Shown piece after piece: positions 1 through 9,794 of a stretch of DNA of 64,000 bases. Under the pieces are notes generated by a model. That model worked only from the letters and a program-made list of their open reading frames with translations, ran no database searches and was not told the origin of the DNA. The stretch is from Culex pipiens pallens (Eukaryota > Arthropoda > Insecta > Diptera > Culicidae), in contig NC_068939.1 in assembly GCF_016801865.2 (NCBI RefSeq), positions 152,710,507 to 152,774,506 of the forward strand. The letters are read 5' to 3'. The position numbers were made by a program, and so were the translations under genes. Within the stretch, counting starts at the first letter, position 1. Each line of letters opens with the position of its first letter.

Positions 1-1433
1 GGACCGAGTCGGCTTTTGTAATTACATTTGACTTAATAATTACAGAGGATCTTGTGTGTAAATGTTAGTGGGAGGGGAGCCGATTACCAGCTCGCGTGCA
101 TTGTTTACATGGATTTTCGTCGACAGACCGTAGGCGTATTTTACTTTTACTGGGATAGATTAGCATTCGATTTAGTAAGCCTATAGACTATATATGTACA
201 TTATAAAGTAATATGCTTTCTATCAAAATGGATCGCAAAGTTATTACTTTAAATTGTTTTAAAAATCCATTTTAAATCCTTTGCGGTCGTATAAAGTGTC
301 ATGGTACCCAGAAAATTAAGCTTTATCATTGTGAACAATAATATTAGTAATTTAGTTGAATTTTAGAACTCAATCAACGAATCGTCTATATATATTCAAT
401 GTATATTATACATGTACATTCTCAATACATAAATTTGTGTATGAACCGAGAAGAGGAAGCCCCCATTCACCTAGGTGGATTAAGTAACGTTTTTATAAAA
501 ATATAGCCCATGTCTCCCATATAGCCAAAATCCCATAAGCCCTGTACCTCGCATATGCGTGCTTCGCATAAGAAACCCCCATATGAGGTGCATATGCGAG
601 GTTTAACTGTACTTACAGCAAACATCCCAGAAACGCCAAAATGTCTGCAATTCGGTAATAGAAGCTTTAAACAAATTGACAGCATTAATCTTGCACTAGA
701 GAAGAGAGTGCTAGCTAGCAGGATGGAAGACTCTATTTTCGTTCAACGAGAGGGAGCTTTTTACTGGCCAGGATCGCTCAGTCGTGGTTTCCCGATGATG
801 GAACGGTTTGTGAGCAGAATTTTCAGTTGGATTTATGGTGTTTGATGTTTATTTTCTATTTAGGACATTAGCCATTACATCAATTTTTCCGTTCTAGCCA
901 AATGAAACTACTTTAAAGAAAAAACCGAGGTTCTCTCCAGCACAAAAACACACAAAAAACCAACCAAAAGTGTTAAAGAGCACTTTGTTTTTAAGGTTTC
1001 CTGCCCCCAGAGAGTGAGAGCAAAAGTTATTAGAGTCATTTGGACGTGCTCCAAATTAGTATGTGTGTGCAATGGAGTGCATCCTATTTTTTGTGCTGCA
1101 CTCCTTTGGGAGAACAAAGTTGGGGAAAAGTTTTTCGAAACATGGCAAATGGCTTGGTTCGTTGTGTTAATAGTTGTAAAGAGATTTCTTCAAATGCCTT
1201 GAAATTGGTTGGTTGGTTGACTTCTTTTTAAACTAACTGGATAAAAATATTTGTTTGCATTTCAAAAAATAACTTTGAAAGTTGTTCATCAAAATGAACA
1301 CTACTCAGATTTGAAACGTAATTTAATATGTTTTGATGTTATAAACAGATTATCAAAAAAAATATGAGAGAATTTTTATTAACAATTTGATTTTAAAAAC
1401 TTAATAAAAAATTCATTTCACTTCAATCTTTAT
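1..1433. other. Intergenic, no gene seen
   Basis: AT-rich spacer with no convincing coding region. The first 130 bases share short motifs (a CTCGCGTGCA...TGTTTACAT stretch) with the repeat at 25.86-26.13 kb, so they are probably the edge of the same repeat family. A short perfect hairpin lies at 546-602. Confidence 0.5.
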
Positions 1434-2239
1434 CTGGGTGCTGAATAGTGGTTCGCAAAGCGGCCTCAATTTAGAACTGTCAAAGCGGAACCAATTTACT
1501 GTTTGCAAAATGCTCCCAAGAAGCATTTTTTCCTGAGATAAAAAATAAGTCCATGGTGTCGAACTTTTAAAGTATTCGAAGTCAATTAATCTTAGGAAGA
1601 GCGATGAAATCGAGATTGGCATAATTCGTCACTATCATTTCAGTAAGCACTTTATCTTACGCAAAGCTAATGTTTATGACGCATTTTGAAATGTTAACGA
1701 CGAATTATTAATAACTATGAATGACACCTGCGACATAATATAGAATAATCTTACTCGGATATTATCACTGCGCTTTAAAGACTCATAATCTCGAAATATC
1801 CATTATTATAAACTAAATTCCACCCACTTCTGACGCAATTTTTCGTCACGTGGAAGCCCAAAACGGCCTTTTTTGACCACCCACCATTGCGAAGTACTTA
1901 ACTTCTAAGCAAAAAGTCTAACATCAACAGATTCAAAATGTTTCAAAACAGGTCATTTTAGCAGCAAAAAATATGTCACGCTTGAGCTTGAACATAGCCT
2001 TCTACTTTGTTTATGTTTACAGCTGTAGTGCAGTTGTACCCAGTCACGAAATATTCTAGCAAAGCTGGTTCTGCCAGGTTCCTGCTAGAATGGTGTAACA
2101 TTTCTGTTAGAATGCTGTAAGAATATTCAGCTCTGTAAGAACTCTGCTAGAATCCTGCTAGAACGTCGTGACTGGATATTAGCCGAGAGCAGTAGGGAGC
2201 ATTCGAAAATCACGTTACGCTTAATGCTTTTCAGCATCC
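1434..2239 (+). mobile_element. Non-autonomous DNA transposon copy 1, CTGGGTGCTGAATAG family
   Basis: The left end starts CTGGGTGCTGAATAG and continues with about 75 bp shared with the copies at 2404, 60704 and 61611. The right half (about 1975-2220) matches the right halves of those copies, including the AAAATCACGTTACGC segment. It is interrupted by a small inverted-repeat element at 2039-2175. The right terminus is degenerate, so the end coordinate is approximate. No transposase is present. Confidence 0.5.
2039..2175. mobile_element. MITE-like inverted repeat, CCAGTCACGA termini
   Basis: A 137-bp segment starting CCAGTCACGA and ending TCGTGACTGG. The similarity of the ends extends inwards over about 25 bp (CTAGCA / TGCTAG). 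It splits sequence that is contiguous in the other copies of the host transposon, so it inserted into copy 1. No clear target duplication was identified. Confidence 0.45.
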
Positions 2240-2403
2240 AGGATACAACCGCATCGACTCAATAAACAACTTACATTCATAATTATAAACAAATCTTCAT
2301 TTTTTCATTTTTTCTTAAGTTTTCTTGACCTCAACTCCATGTCCTCAAAGCCAAACATTAAAAAAAAAGATATTTTTTAATGATCGATAACAATACTTTC
2401 TAG

Positions 2404-3067
2404 CTGGGTGCTGAATAGTCGTTCGCAAAACGGCCTCAATTTTGAACTGTCAAAGTGGAACCAATTTACTGTTCGCCAAAATTAGGTAGTATTGTTATCG
2501 ATCATTAAAAATTGTTTTTTTTTGCAAGAATGAAAAAAGTTTGAATTGAAGATTGTAGGCGAGATCGTATTTTTTTAATAAATATTAGGCCGTTGCAAAT
2601 ATTTTTTGAAGTTTATGTCCCTCGACTCTGACCAAAGCTTGTATCCATCCATCCATTTATTGTTTGATTCCATTTGAAAACCTGCTGATTTAGTGAAAAT
2701 CTACTCTGTTTGTTGGATAAGCTTCGCTAGAATTAGCGAACTTTTTTAGCTGGACCAGGAAGAGCAGCAGGATTCCAAAATTAGCCAGGGAATTTATCCA
2801 CGACTTTGCAGAATGACCGCAGTTCTTGTCACCCGTAAAAAAGAAAATAATCTTCAAACCGATCTAAACCTGAAAACACACACAATTTTCCAGCAAAAGA
2901 TGACAAAAACTAGACAAAATAGAACACATACTACTGATTATAATACAGCTCATTAGCCAGTTAGAAAAAAGTCATTCTTGTGCTTGAGCAGCCTCCTACT
3001 TTGTAGATGTAAACAAAGTGGGATCATTCGAAAATCACGTTACGCATTCTCTCTATTCATCACCCAG
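2404..3067 (+). mobile_element. Non-autonomous DNA transposon copy 2, with 8-bp TSD
   Basis: This 664-bp element starts CTGGGTGCTGAATAG and ends CTATTCATCACCCAG, so its termini are imperfect inverted repeats. It is flanked by an exact 8-bp duplication CTTTCTAG (2396-2403 and 3068-3075). An 8-bp target duplication is typical of the hAT and P superfamilies. There is no transposase ORF. It is inserted into another copy of the same family lying in the opposite orientation, whose terminus is at 3076-3152. Confidence 0.8.
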
Positions 3068-3075
3068 CTTTCTAG

Positions 3076-3152
3076 TTTTGGCGAACAGTAAATTGGTTCC
3101 ACTTTGACAGTTTAAATTTGAGGCGTTTTGCGAAACACTATTCAGCACCCAG
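3076..3152 (-). mobile_element. Terminal fragment of an inverted copy of the same transposon
   Basis: The reverse complement starts CTGGGTGCTGAATAG and matches the terminal ~75 bp of copies 1 and 2. Sequence left of copy 2 (about 2360-2395) continues this copy across the insertion, because its reverse complement contains the TATTGTTATCGATCATTAAA stretch found in copy 2. This is a self-nested insertion. Confidence 0.6.
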
Positions 3153-3466
3153 ATTTGAAACTATAAAAAATCAGCTATATTTAATGCAGTCAGTAGTATT
3201 TCAGCTGAAGTCCCATCAAATTATTGTTATAAACATTTTAATCTCTTTATGACATTGCATGTTGAGCGTTTTCGATGTTTTAACTTTCATAGAGCTCATG
3301 GTACTGGGATTAAAAGGCTTGTGATGTTTAATAAATGAGAAATCATTTTTCAAAATCCGCACTTTTAATTAAACGCCTTCAATTGACGTTCAAACTGCCC
3401 CTCTGGCAGGTATTAAAAACCGTTTAATAAAAATGTCGCCAACGCGCGTTGTAACATTTTAAACCG

Positions 3467-3474
3467 TATAAATA
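3467..3474 (+). promoter_or_regulatory. Possible TATA box upstream of GrA
   Basis: TATAAATA lies 237 bp upstream of the chosen GrA start codon. It would imply a 5' leader of roughly 200 bases. This is weak evidence, because the surroundings are AT-rich. Confidence 0.2.
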
Positions 3475-3710
3475 AATAATTAAAATCCATTAATCACCAA
3501 TTGTCCCCTCTAATTGATTCCGGCCACCGATGGCCACTTCTCCACCGCGCACCACCGTGCCCATTGTGGTGGTAATTCGATCTGCTTTACTAATTGAATC
3601 GAACCTCCCCCCCACCTTCCCGTCCGAACACATTTTCGACTCATCCAAATATTTTAATTTCGTGAAATATTGGCCAGGTGCCATCATTTATCACCTTGCC
3701 ACGGACCAGC

Positions 3711-5533
3711 ATGGTTCTGCTGCGGGCGGCTCGGGGGACACTCCGCTGGTGGTTTCCCGTGGCTGGCACGCTGGGTAGTTTGAGCCCGTTGTACGTGGCG
3801 TTGAAGCTTTTTGGGGTAACGCTGATTACGGTGGGGGATCAGGATCGGGTGCGGGTCACGTTGGCCGATTGGTGCTTGCTGGCGATCGTCACGGGGGTTA
3901 AGTTTTGGGGAGTTTTGGACGGGATCGTTCGCGGGTATTGGAAGGGGTTTGTGGACTCGGAGGTGGAAGTTATAGAGTACTGCTTGGGATTCTCGCTGAT
4001 TGTGATGATTTTGGTGGTGTTGGTAGTTCCTTTTTATGTTATGTTGCATTTGAAGAGAGTTGAGGACTTGCTGGGTGATTTGAAGGCGTTCGATGAAGAG
4101 GTTAGCATTGAAGGGATTGATGAAGTTATGTCAGGTTGTTGATTATCCATTTTACAGCTGAAACGATTGGGATATCCACGAAACCACAGATATTACCACT
4201 TCATAACTACCATAGTCGTGACGAGCTGTCTTGTGGTGATTGGTTTGGTAATGCTATCGACGCTTATCCCAAGGGATACGAAGTGGCTGCTGGAAACATG
4301 GCTCTTTCTGGCGATCGTCAATGCCAGCAGTGCCGGGTACACATTGTACCACACCGCACTGAACATGGCCATACTTGCCATCCACAGCCGACTCCAGCTG
4401 ATGAACCGATGCGTTCAGGAACGTCTGGAACGAGATACCGGTGGTGACGAAGCTGACGCTAGAACGAACCTGGTTGTGCAGCTGGCAAAGCTGTACGACA
4501 AGCTGTGCGATGCGAGCAGTGCGATCAGCGTCGTGTTCGGTGTTCCGCATGCCGTGTTCTTTATCAATATATTCTTCATGCACGTGGTCGCCTGCTACGC
4601 AATCCTGCGAGTTCTGCTGGGAATCGCTTCTGCGCGAGAAGCGGCCAACGCCTGGATCTACCTGGGGTGGTCCGGTTACTTCAACTCGTTTCTGTTCCAG
4701 ACGGTGGTCTTCGATGCAGCGATGAAGCAGCAAACGGACAAGTTTTGTACCACCGTACATCGTTGTCTGAACGCGGTTCATAATCTACCCGTGGTGGAAC
4801 AGCTGCTGCAGCTTGCAGAGCAAGTGGCTTCGGACGCACCCAACATCACCTACTTTCTGTTTGAACTCCATCCGTCGGTTTTGGTGCAGGTAAGTGGTAT
4901 TCCCCCAAACGAGGGAGTTCTGATTGCAAGCCGTCCCGACATCACGGACTACGACTTAAACTTCAACATCAGCCTACATACTAGGTTGAGGAATCTATGG
5001 AGTTGGACCTGTGCGTCTACCGCCGTAACAAGCATCAGGTCATCAGATTCTGACCCCGGATCATAGCCGTGTAGCTTCAGTGAGTGTGGTAGACTACTCT
5101 TTTGGTATATAGAGACGTTCTTAGTCATCTGAGGACTTCCTGGAGTTAAGACCTGTGCGTCTAACCCCTTAACAAGCAACAGGTCATCGATTTTTGACCC
5201 CTGATCATATCAATGTAGTATCTGCGAGAATGGTAGACTATTTTGTTGGTGTATGAGGACATTCGAGAAGTCCTGTGCGTCTACCCCCGTAACAAGCACA
5301 GGAATTGTAATTTCAACTACGGTTCATATTCACATAGCAATTTGTCGAGATGGGCTATCAAAACATCTTCTTGAGCTATCCACTGCCAGGACGTATAACA
5401 AACTTGTCACAGAACTTCCCTCATTTAGGTGCGTATGCAAATAAACCATAAAAAAAAACAATCATCCACTTTACAGGCCTGCGGCGAGCTGGCCACCTAC
5501 CTGGTGATCCTGATTCAGTTTGACATGCAATAG
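3711..5533 (+). CDS. Gustatory receptor (GrA), three exons
   Basis: Predicted seven-transmembrane insect chemoreceptor of the gustatory receptor family, a ligand-gated cation channel of sensory-neuron membranes; its ligand is unknown. Exons are 3711-4100, 4158-4889 and 5477-5533, all joined in phase 0, giving 392 residues, normal for the family. Hydrophobic stretches lie at about residues 50-70, 88-112, 147-170, 177-200, 245-275 and 287-308. The last is in exon 3, which carries TYLVILIQFD, the family signature. The first intron (57 bp) starts GTTAGC; this splice restores DEELKRLGY. An in-frame ATG 33 bases upstream (3678) is an alternative start. Intron 2 is unusually long (587 bp) and carries diverged copies of the 144-bp satellite of the 42-44.8 kb palindrome plus an internal AATAAA at 5439. 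No polyadenylation signal separates it from GrB, which starts 114 bp downstream. The family call is firm; the exact start is less so. Confidence 0.88.
4985..5345 (+). repeat. Diverged 144-bp satellite units inside a GrA intron
   Basis: Three related units share the core GTGCGTCTAcCgCcgTAACA at 5011, 5155 and 5275. The first two are exactly 144 bp apart, the third 120 bp on. Each is followed by remnants of the blocks GACCCCGGATCAT and TGGTAGACTA. The same blocks occur in the same order in the 144-bp units of the palindrome at 42-44.8 kb, in plus orientation. The units are visibly diverged from the palindrome units and from each other. Confidence 0.85.
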
Positions 5534-5647
5534 CGGCACGGTGTCAAATTACCACTCATCATGCACGAACTCCACGTTATTGGCACTAGTCACGAACAAC
5601 AACACCGCACGAGCCAGCATTTTCCCACAAGTACACAACTCTCCACC

Positions 5648-6963
5648 ATGCGCTGGTTCCGAGTGGACAACTTCTACGACTCGTGGCGACCGCTGTACCG
5701 CGTCACGCGATGCTTCGGGCTAACCTCGCTCACGTTCGACTTCCGCTAGCACTCGGCCCGCCGCACCCTCACCGATCAGCTGATCCTCATCGGAGGGGTG
5801 CTTTTGTTTTTGTTTGTGGTTTTTGGCTCGGTTGTGAACTTTCGAGCTAAGGTAACGGAGCTGTCCGATTCGTACCTGTTGAGTATTGGGCTGTTTGGAA
5901 TAATTGGCGCACTGTCGGTCTCGCAACTGTTCGCTCTGCTTATGAACTACTACAATATGGAGAGGATCTTCAAGATAGCGGCCATCGTTGCGAGGGTCGA
6001 TCAGCAGATTGCTACTCATTTGAGCTATAGGTGGAACTACCAGAAGGAACATCTATTTGGGGTGCTGTTCATAGCGTGGGTTTACCTACAATGGATACTG
6101 TTCACCGTAGGCTTATTGTGGAAGGTAGAACCGGCAAAAACATACGATAATGATGTTTTTACAATGGTAAAATCGATGACCTCCTTCTTGTGGACCATGT
6201 CGTCATACCAAACCAACGCGATCTTCATCATCAGCACGATGGCGATAATTTGGAGGCGCTTCGCCGTACTGAACCAGCAGATCAGCCACCTGTACCAAGT
6301 TACGATAGCCCCAGCACACCCAAATACCAACCAATCGCTCAAGCTGATCAAGCGGATCGCGATCGTGCACGACCAGCTGGGTGATGCCATGCAGCTGTTC
6401 AATGTCTGCTTCTCGACGGAAGCACTGCTAAATCTAGCACCTGGATTTGCGTTCATCATTTTCGCACTGTTTGGGCTGGTGCACTCGTACGCCGCAAGTG
6501 ACGACGAGCACACGCACAGTTGGGCCGCGTCCAACGTGATCTACGCTGGGATGTACGTTGTGCAGCTGGTGCAACTGATCGTGGTGGCGAGCCTGGTGAA
6601 CTGCGAGGTGAGGACATCTTTGAATATTCTTGTGATATTAAGAGTTTGAAGTCTTTACAGTGCAAGCATACAGCGATCCTCGTTCATAAGGTTGCCTGCT
6701 ATGGAAGACATGATTCGGTCGTCCTCCGAGAGCTCCGCATAGTGTCCCAACAGATGTGGCACAAAGCACCTGTAATCACCTGTGGACTGTTTTATTACGA
6801 TTGGGAGCTGATGTATACGGTAAGCGTTAGTTCTATCGTTTGTTCGGCTACTGACAAATTTATAAATTATGTATTCAAGATGGCTGGATCGCTTGCCTCA
6901 TATCTGCTCATCTTGATTCAGTTCGATTTGGGCAACATTGACTACGCTAAGCTAAATGATTAA
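5648..6963 (+). pseudogene. Gustatory receptor (GrB) with in-frame TAG at codon 34
   Basis: Close paralogue of GrC and GrD: it starts MRWFRVDNFYDSWRPLYR, compared with MRWFKVNGLLDTLRPVYL in GrC. Exons are 5648-6607, 6661-6819 and 6880-6963, all phase 0, giving 401 codons including the terminal TAA. The only lesion is TAG at 5747-5749, followed by CAC, in a stretch (FDFR*HSARRTLTDQ) that aligns without gaps to its paralogues. All splice sites, the receptor core and the last-exon signature SYLLILIQFD are intact. The 60-bp second intron is itself open in frame. It lacks the first intron of GrC and GrD. AATAAA follows at 6984. It may be a very young pseudogene, a segregating null allele, a sequencing error or a readthrough gene; the sequence alone cannot decide. 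Confidence 0.85.
5747..5749 (+). other. Premature or readthrough TAG stop in GrB
   Basis: In-frame TAG with C as the next base. About 366 further codons remain open in the same frame across three exons. A UAG followed by C is among the leakier stop contexts known in eukaryotes, but nothing here proves readthrough. Confidence 0.85.
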
Positions 6964-6983
6964 TTGTAAATTGTAATTGGTGT

Positions 6984-6989
6984 AATAAA
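6984..6989 (+). terminator. Polyadenylation signal of GrB
   Basis: AATAAA lies 21 bases after the GrB stop codon and only 38 bases before the GrC start codon. The GrB 3' end and the GrC promoter or leader must therefore overlap. Confidence 0.6.
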
Positions 6990-7027
6990 CGTTGTTCTCA
7001 GTTGTTTCACTGTAGCATTCAGTTACA

Positions 7028-8381
7028 ATGCGTTGGTTCAAGGTAAACGGTTTGCTCGACACGCTGCGTCCTGTTTACCTAGCATCCAACATTCTTCTAG
7101 TGAACTTCACCTCCTACAACTTTGCAACTCGAACCGTACATCGGACGTTGTTCGACCTGACCCGGTTCGTCTTCACCCTGCTGCTGGACGTCTTTCTGAC
7201 GTGGCGTGCCATTCAAGCATGTCAAGCCTTCCTGAAGGGTACCGAGTCGATACTCATCAACGGAGGCCTGTACGGATCGATCGTGCTGAACTTCCTCCTT
7301 ACCTCGTCGATTCCGCTGTGGAACAGCCTCAACGGGACGGCGATATTCGAGATGTTCCAAGGTATAGAGGCCTGCAACGACGAGCTGCAGCCGCTGGGAG
7401 TTTGGATCGATCTGCAGAAGCGTCACCTTGCGTTCACGGTGTACGCGGTGCTGTCCACGAGCAACGGGTTCTTTGTGCTGATCATAAACTGGTTCTTTCC
7501 GTCCGTGGTGGAGAAAATCACCGTCCCCGACATGTTTCCGGACGGCTGGGCTATACTTGCCTTGTCGCGAACCAATTTCATCTCCGGGATCAGCAGTTGC
7601 TACAGTACCCTTACCCTGCTGGCCATCAGGAAATACTTCAACCTTCTAAATCAGACGGTGGCGTAAGCGTCCCAAATCACAAGTCTCGAAAGATTCTCAC
7701 TCAGAACCTCCTTCCAGCAACTTCTTCCCAACCAGCATTGATTCAAATCCCTCCAACTCAGAACTCAACTCCGTGCAGCTAATCCGGAAACTAGCCATCA
7801 TGCACGACCGGCTCAGCCGCTCGGTAGAGCTGTTCAACCGCTGCTTCGCCTCGCAGTTGCTGTTCCTCACCTGCTCGGGGTTCGGCTTCACGCTGTTCAG
7901 CACGTTCGGTGTGATTCACTCGTTTGCGACGAACGCCCCGGAAGACGACCGTCGCATTGCCATGGTCAACATCGGGTACGACGGGTTGCTCATGATCACC
8001 ATCGTGACGTTTGTGGTATTTTCGAGTTTGGTTCACGATGAGGTATGTATCTGTTTAAATTTTTGGTGTCATGCTCTTGATATCATCGTTACAGGGAAGG
8101 GCAACCGCTGTGATGATCCACAAGGCGATTGCGTACGGATCGTACGATAGACGAACCCTCCGGGAGTTGCGTGCCCTTTCGCAGCAGCTTGGGAGTCGAT
8201 CAACGGTGATCTCCTGCGGTTTGATCGACTTTAACTGGGAGTTCTTCTATACGGTTTGGTTTCTGGTGTGAGTTTGGTTTCGCTTGATAAGAAAATGCTC
8301 TTTTTTCAGTTTATTGGGACTTTGACGTCATACCTCGTGATACTTCTGCAGTTTGATTTGGGAAATCTGAAATTGACTTAA
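7028..8381 (+). CDS. Gustatory receptor (GrC), four exons
   Basis: Predicted seven-transmembrane gustatory receptor of 396 residues, paralogue of GrB and GrD. Exons are 7028-7662, 7718-8042, 8095-8253 and 8310-8381. Intron 1 (55 bp) is in phase 2; the others are in phase 0. Joining exons 1 and 2 gives ANFFPTS, matching CKYFPTS at the same junction of GrD, which confirms the intron. Exon 3 is 159 bp in GrB, GrC and GrD. The last exon carries SYLVILLQFD, the transmembrane-7 signature. The exon 3 donor is weak (GTTTGG); a perfect GTGAGT 14 bp further on (8268) would shift the frame into an early stop. An initiator-like TCAGTT sits a few bases before the ATG, only 64 bp after the GrB stop. The ligand is unknown. 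Confidence 0.88.
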
Positions 8382-8393
8382 ATATTTTCAATC

Positions 8394-8399
8394 AATAAA
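8394..8399 (+). terminator. Polyadenylation signal of GrC
   Basis: AATAAA lies 12 bases past the GrC stop codon, close for such a signal but similar to the 25-base spacing of GrF. Confidence 0.55.
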
Positions 8400-8507
8400 C
8401 CGAAACATGATGAAGAGTATCTCTCAGAAACTCTGAAGGAAATCATTGAATATCTCGATTTTGTATTGTTTACCAACTATAGTCGTCTTTGATCTGTGCT
8501 TGGGTCA

Positions 8508-9341
8508 GGGGGGCGACATCTATATCGCAGTACAGGCAGCTCAACCGCAGCCAACACAAGCTGTTAATTACGGTACTAAAACAAAGCCAGAACATAAGGG
8601 AGCTGTCACTTAAGGCACCAAAACAAAACTAGAACAAAAGAACAGCTGTTCATTATGGAACCAAAACAAAGCAACTGCGCACTGTAAAAAAGTACCAAAA
8701 CTTCAGGCATAAAATGGAAAGAAACTGCTAATGTTTTTCAATGTAAAATTATACCGCTATTGACGTTGAAAACGTTAATTAAAATTACATCTGGCCGGTG
8801 ACCTTATTTAGAATTGTACTTTTATCACTTGAAACGTTTAACTTAACTACTGTGTAATTTGCAGGGGGATGCTAAAGGCCGCCATCTTGGGTGATTGAGA
8901 TAATAACGCACGCAAATTGCGCACGGTGAAAACAATTTTTTATCAATAATTCAATTTTTGTTATAAGAATTACTGTAGTAAAAGTCAAATTACACAGTAG
9001 TTAAGTTAAATGTTTCATGTGATAAAAGTACAACTTAAAATGAGGCCCGATGTGTGCTTAATAATCCCAACTATAGTAGTTTATTTTACAAATAAATTTA
9101 TAAAAATCACCTCATAAACATACACCAACTTTTAAACTTACATTGTGGTAAAAGTATACATAAAAACAATAATTACTTCGTTTCCATTTTATACCTGCAG
9201 TTTTTCTACTTATTTTTACAGTGCGCAGTTTCTTTGTTTTGGTTCCGTAACGAACAGCTATTCTTTTGTGCTGGTGCCGAAGTTGACAGCTTGTGTTGGC
9301 TGCGGGCGAGCTGCCTGTAGTGAGATATAGATGTCGCCCCC
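8508..9341. mobile_element. Inverted-repeat element A, GGGGGCGACATC termini
   Basis: The left arm (8508-8861) and right arm (8985-9341) are imperfect reverse complements over about 350 bp. Both ends read GGGGGCGACATCTATATC inwards and both arms carry the GCAGCCAACACAAGCT block. No transposase is encoded. Its right arm lies inside a second inverted-repeat pair (8862-9513), so the two are interleaved. Confidence 0.65.
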
Positions 9342-9513
9342 TGGTAATTTGACATTTACCAGGGAGAAGTGAATACTCTTTGCTTTTACTACAGTAATTC
9401 AAAAATTATGTAAAAAAATAATTGAATTAAAAAAAAATTGGTTTTTACTGTGCGTTGTTTTCGCGCGATATTAATCTCAACCCCCCAAGATGGCTGCCGT
9501 TAGCATCCCCCTG
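8862..9513. mobile_element. Inverted-repeat element B, CAGGGGGATGCTAA termini
   Basis: The outer arms 8862-8984 and 9383-9513 are reverse complements with termini CAGGGGGATGCTAA and inner ends ACTGTAGTAAAAG. Between them lies the right arm of element A. The order along the DNA is A, B, inverted A, inverted B. The element is non-coding. Confidence 0.6.
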
Positions 9514-9544
9514 GCTTGGGACAGTCGCTAATTTTCCAAAAGCA

Positions 9545-9760
9545 GGAGCCATTATGGTACCGCAAACAAATAAACAAACTCGCACTTTTTCGTGTTTGAC
9601 GGTTTGCCAATTTCGCAAACTTTTTTGTGTCAAACTAGCAAACAAGGCAAAATGTATACAGACTGACGTTTGTACAAACAAATCCAGGCAAACAAACAAA
9701 GCAGGCAAGCTGGCAAACTGTCAAAAAGTGCGAATTTCTTTGTCGTAGTGTAATAGCTCC
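9545..9760. mobile_element. MITE, GGAGCTATTA-type termini
   Basis: Inverted termini (GGAGCCATTATGGTACCGCA and, from the other end, GGAGCTATTACACTACGACA) are followed inwards by a CGCACTTTTTgacagTTTG block facing both ways. It is related to the MITE at 9795-9964. Non-coding. Confidence 0.55.
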
Positions 9761-9794
9761 TTCAGATTTGTTGTCGGAGTTTGAGTCGCTAAAA

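Noticed and set aside
5439..5444. AATAAA in the GrA intron as the real GrA 3' end
   Set aside because: Exon 3 downstream restores the family signature in phase, so full splicing is the better model. Premature polyadenylation remains possible but unsupported.
7033..7782. A 249-codon frame overlapping GrC exon 1
   Set aside because: It is a shifted-frame shadow of the receptor exon, which has family homology and correct splice phases in its own frame.
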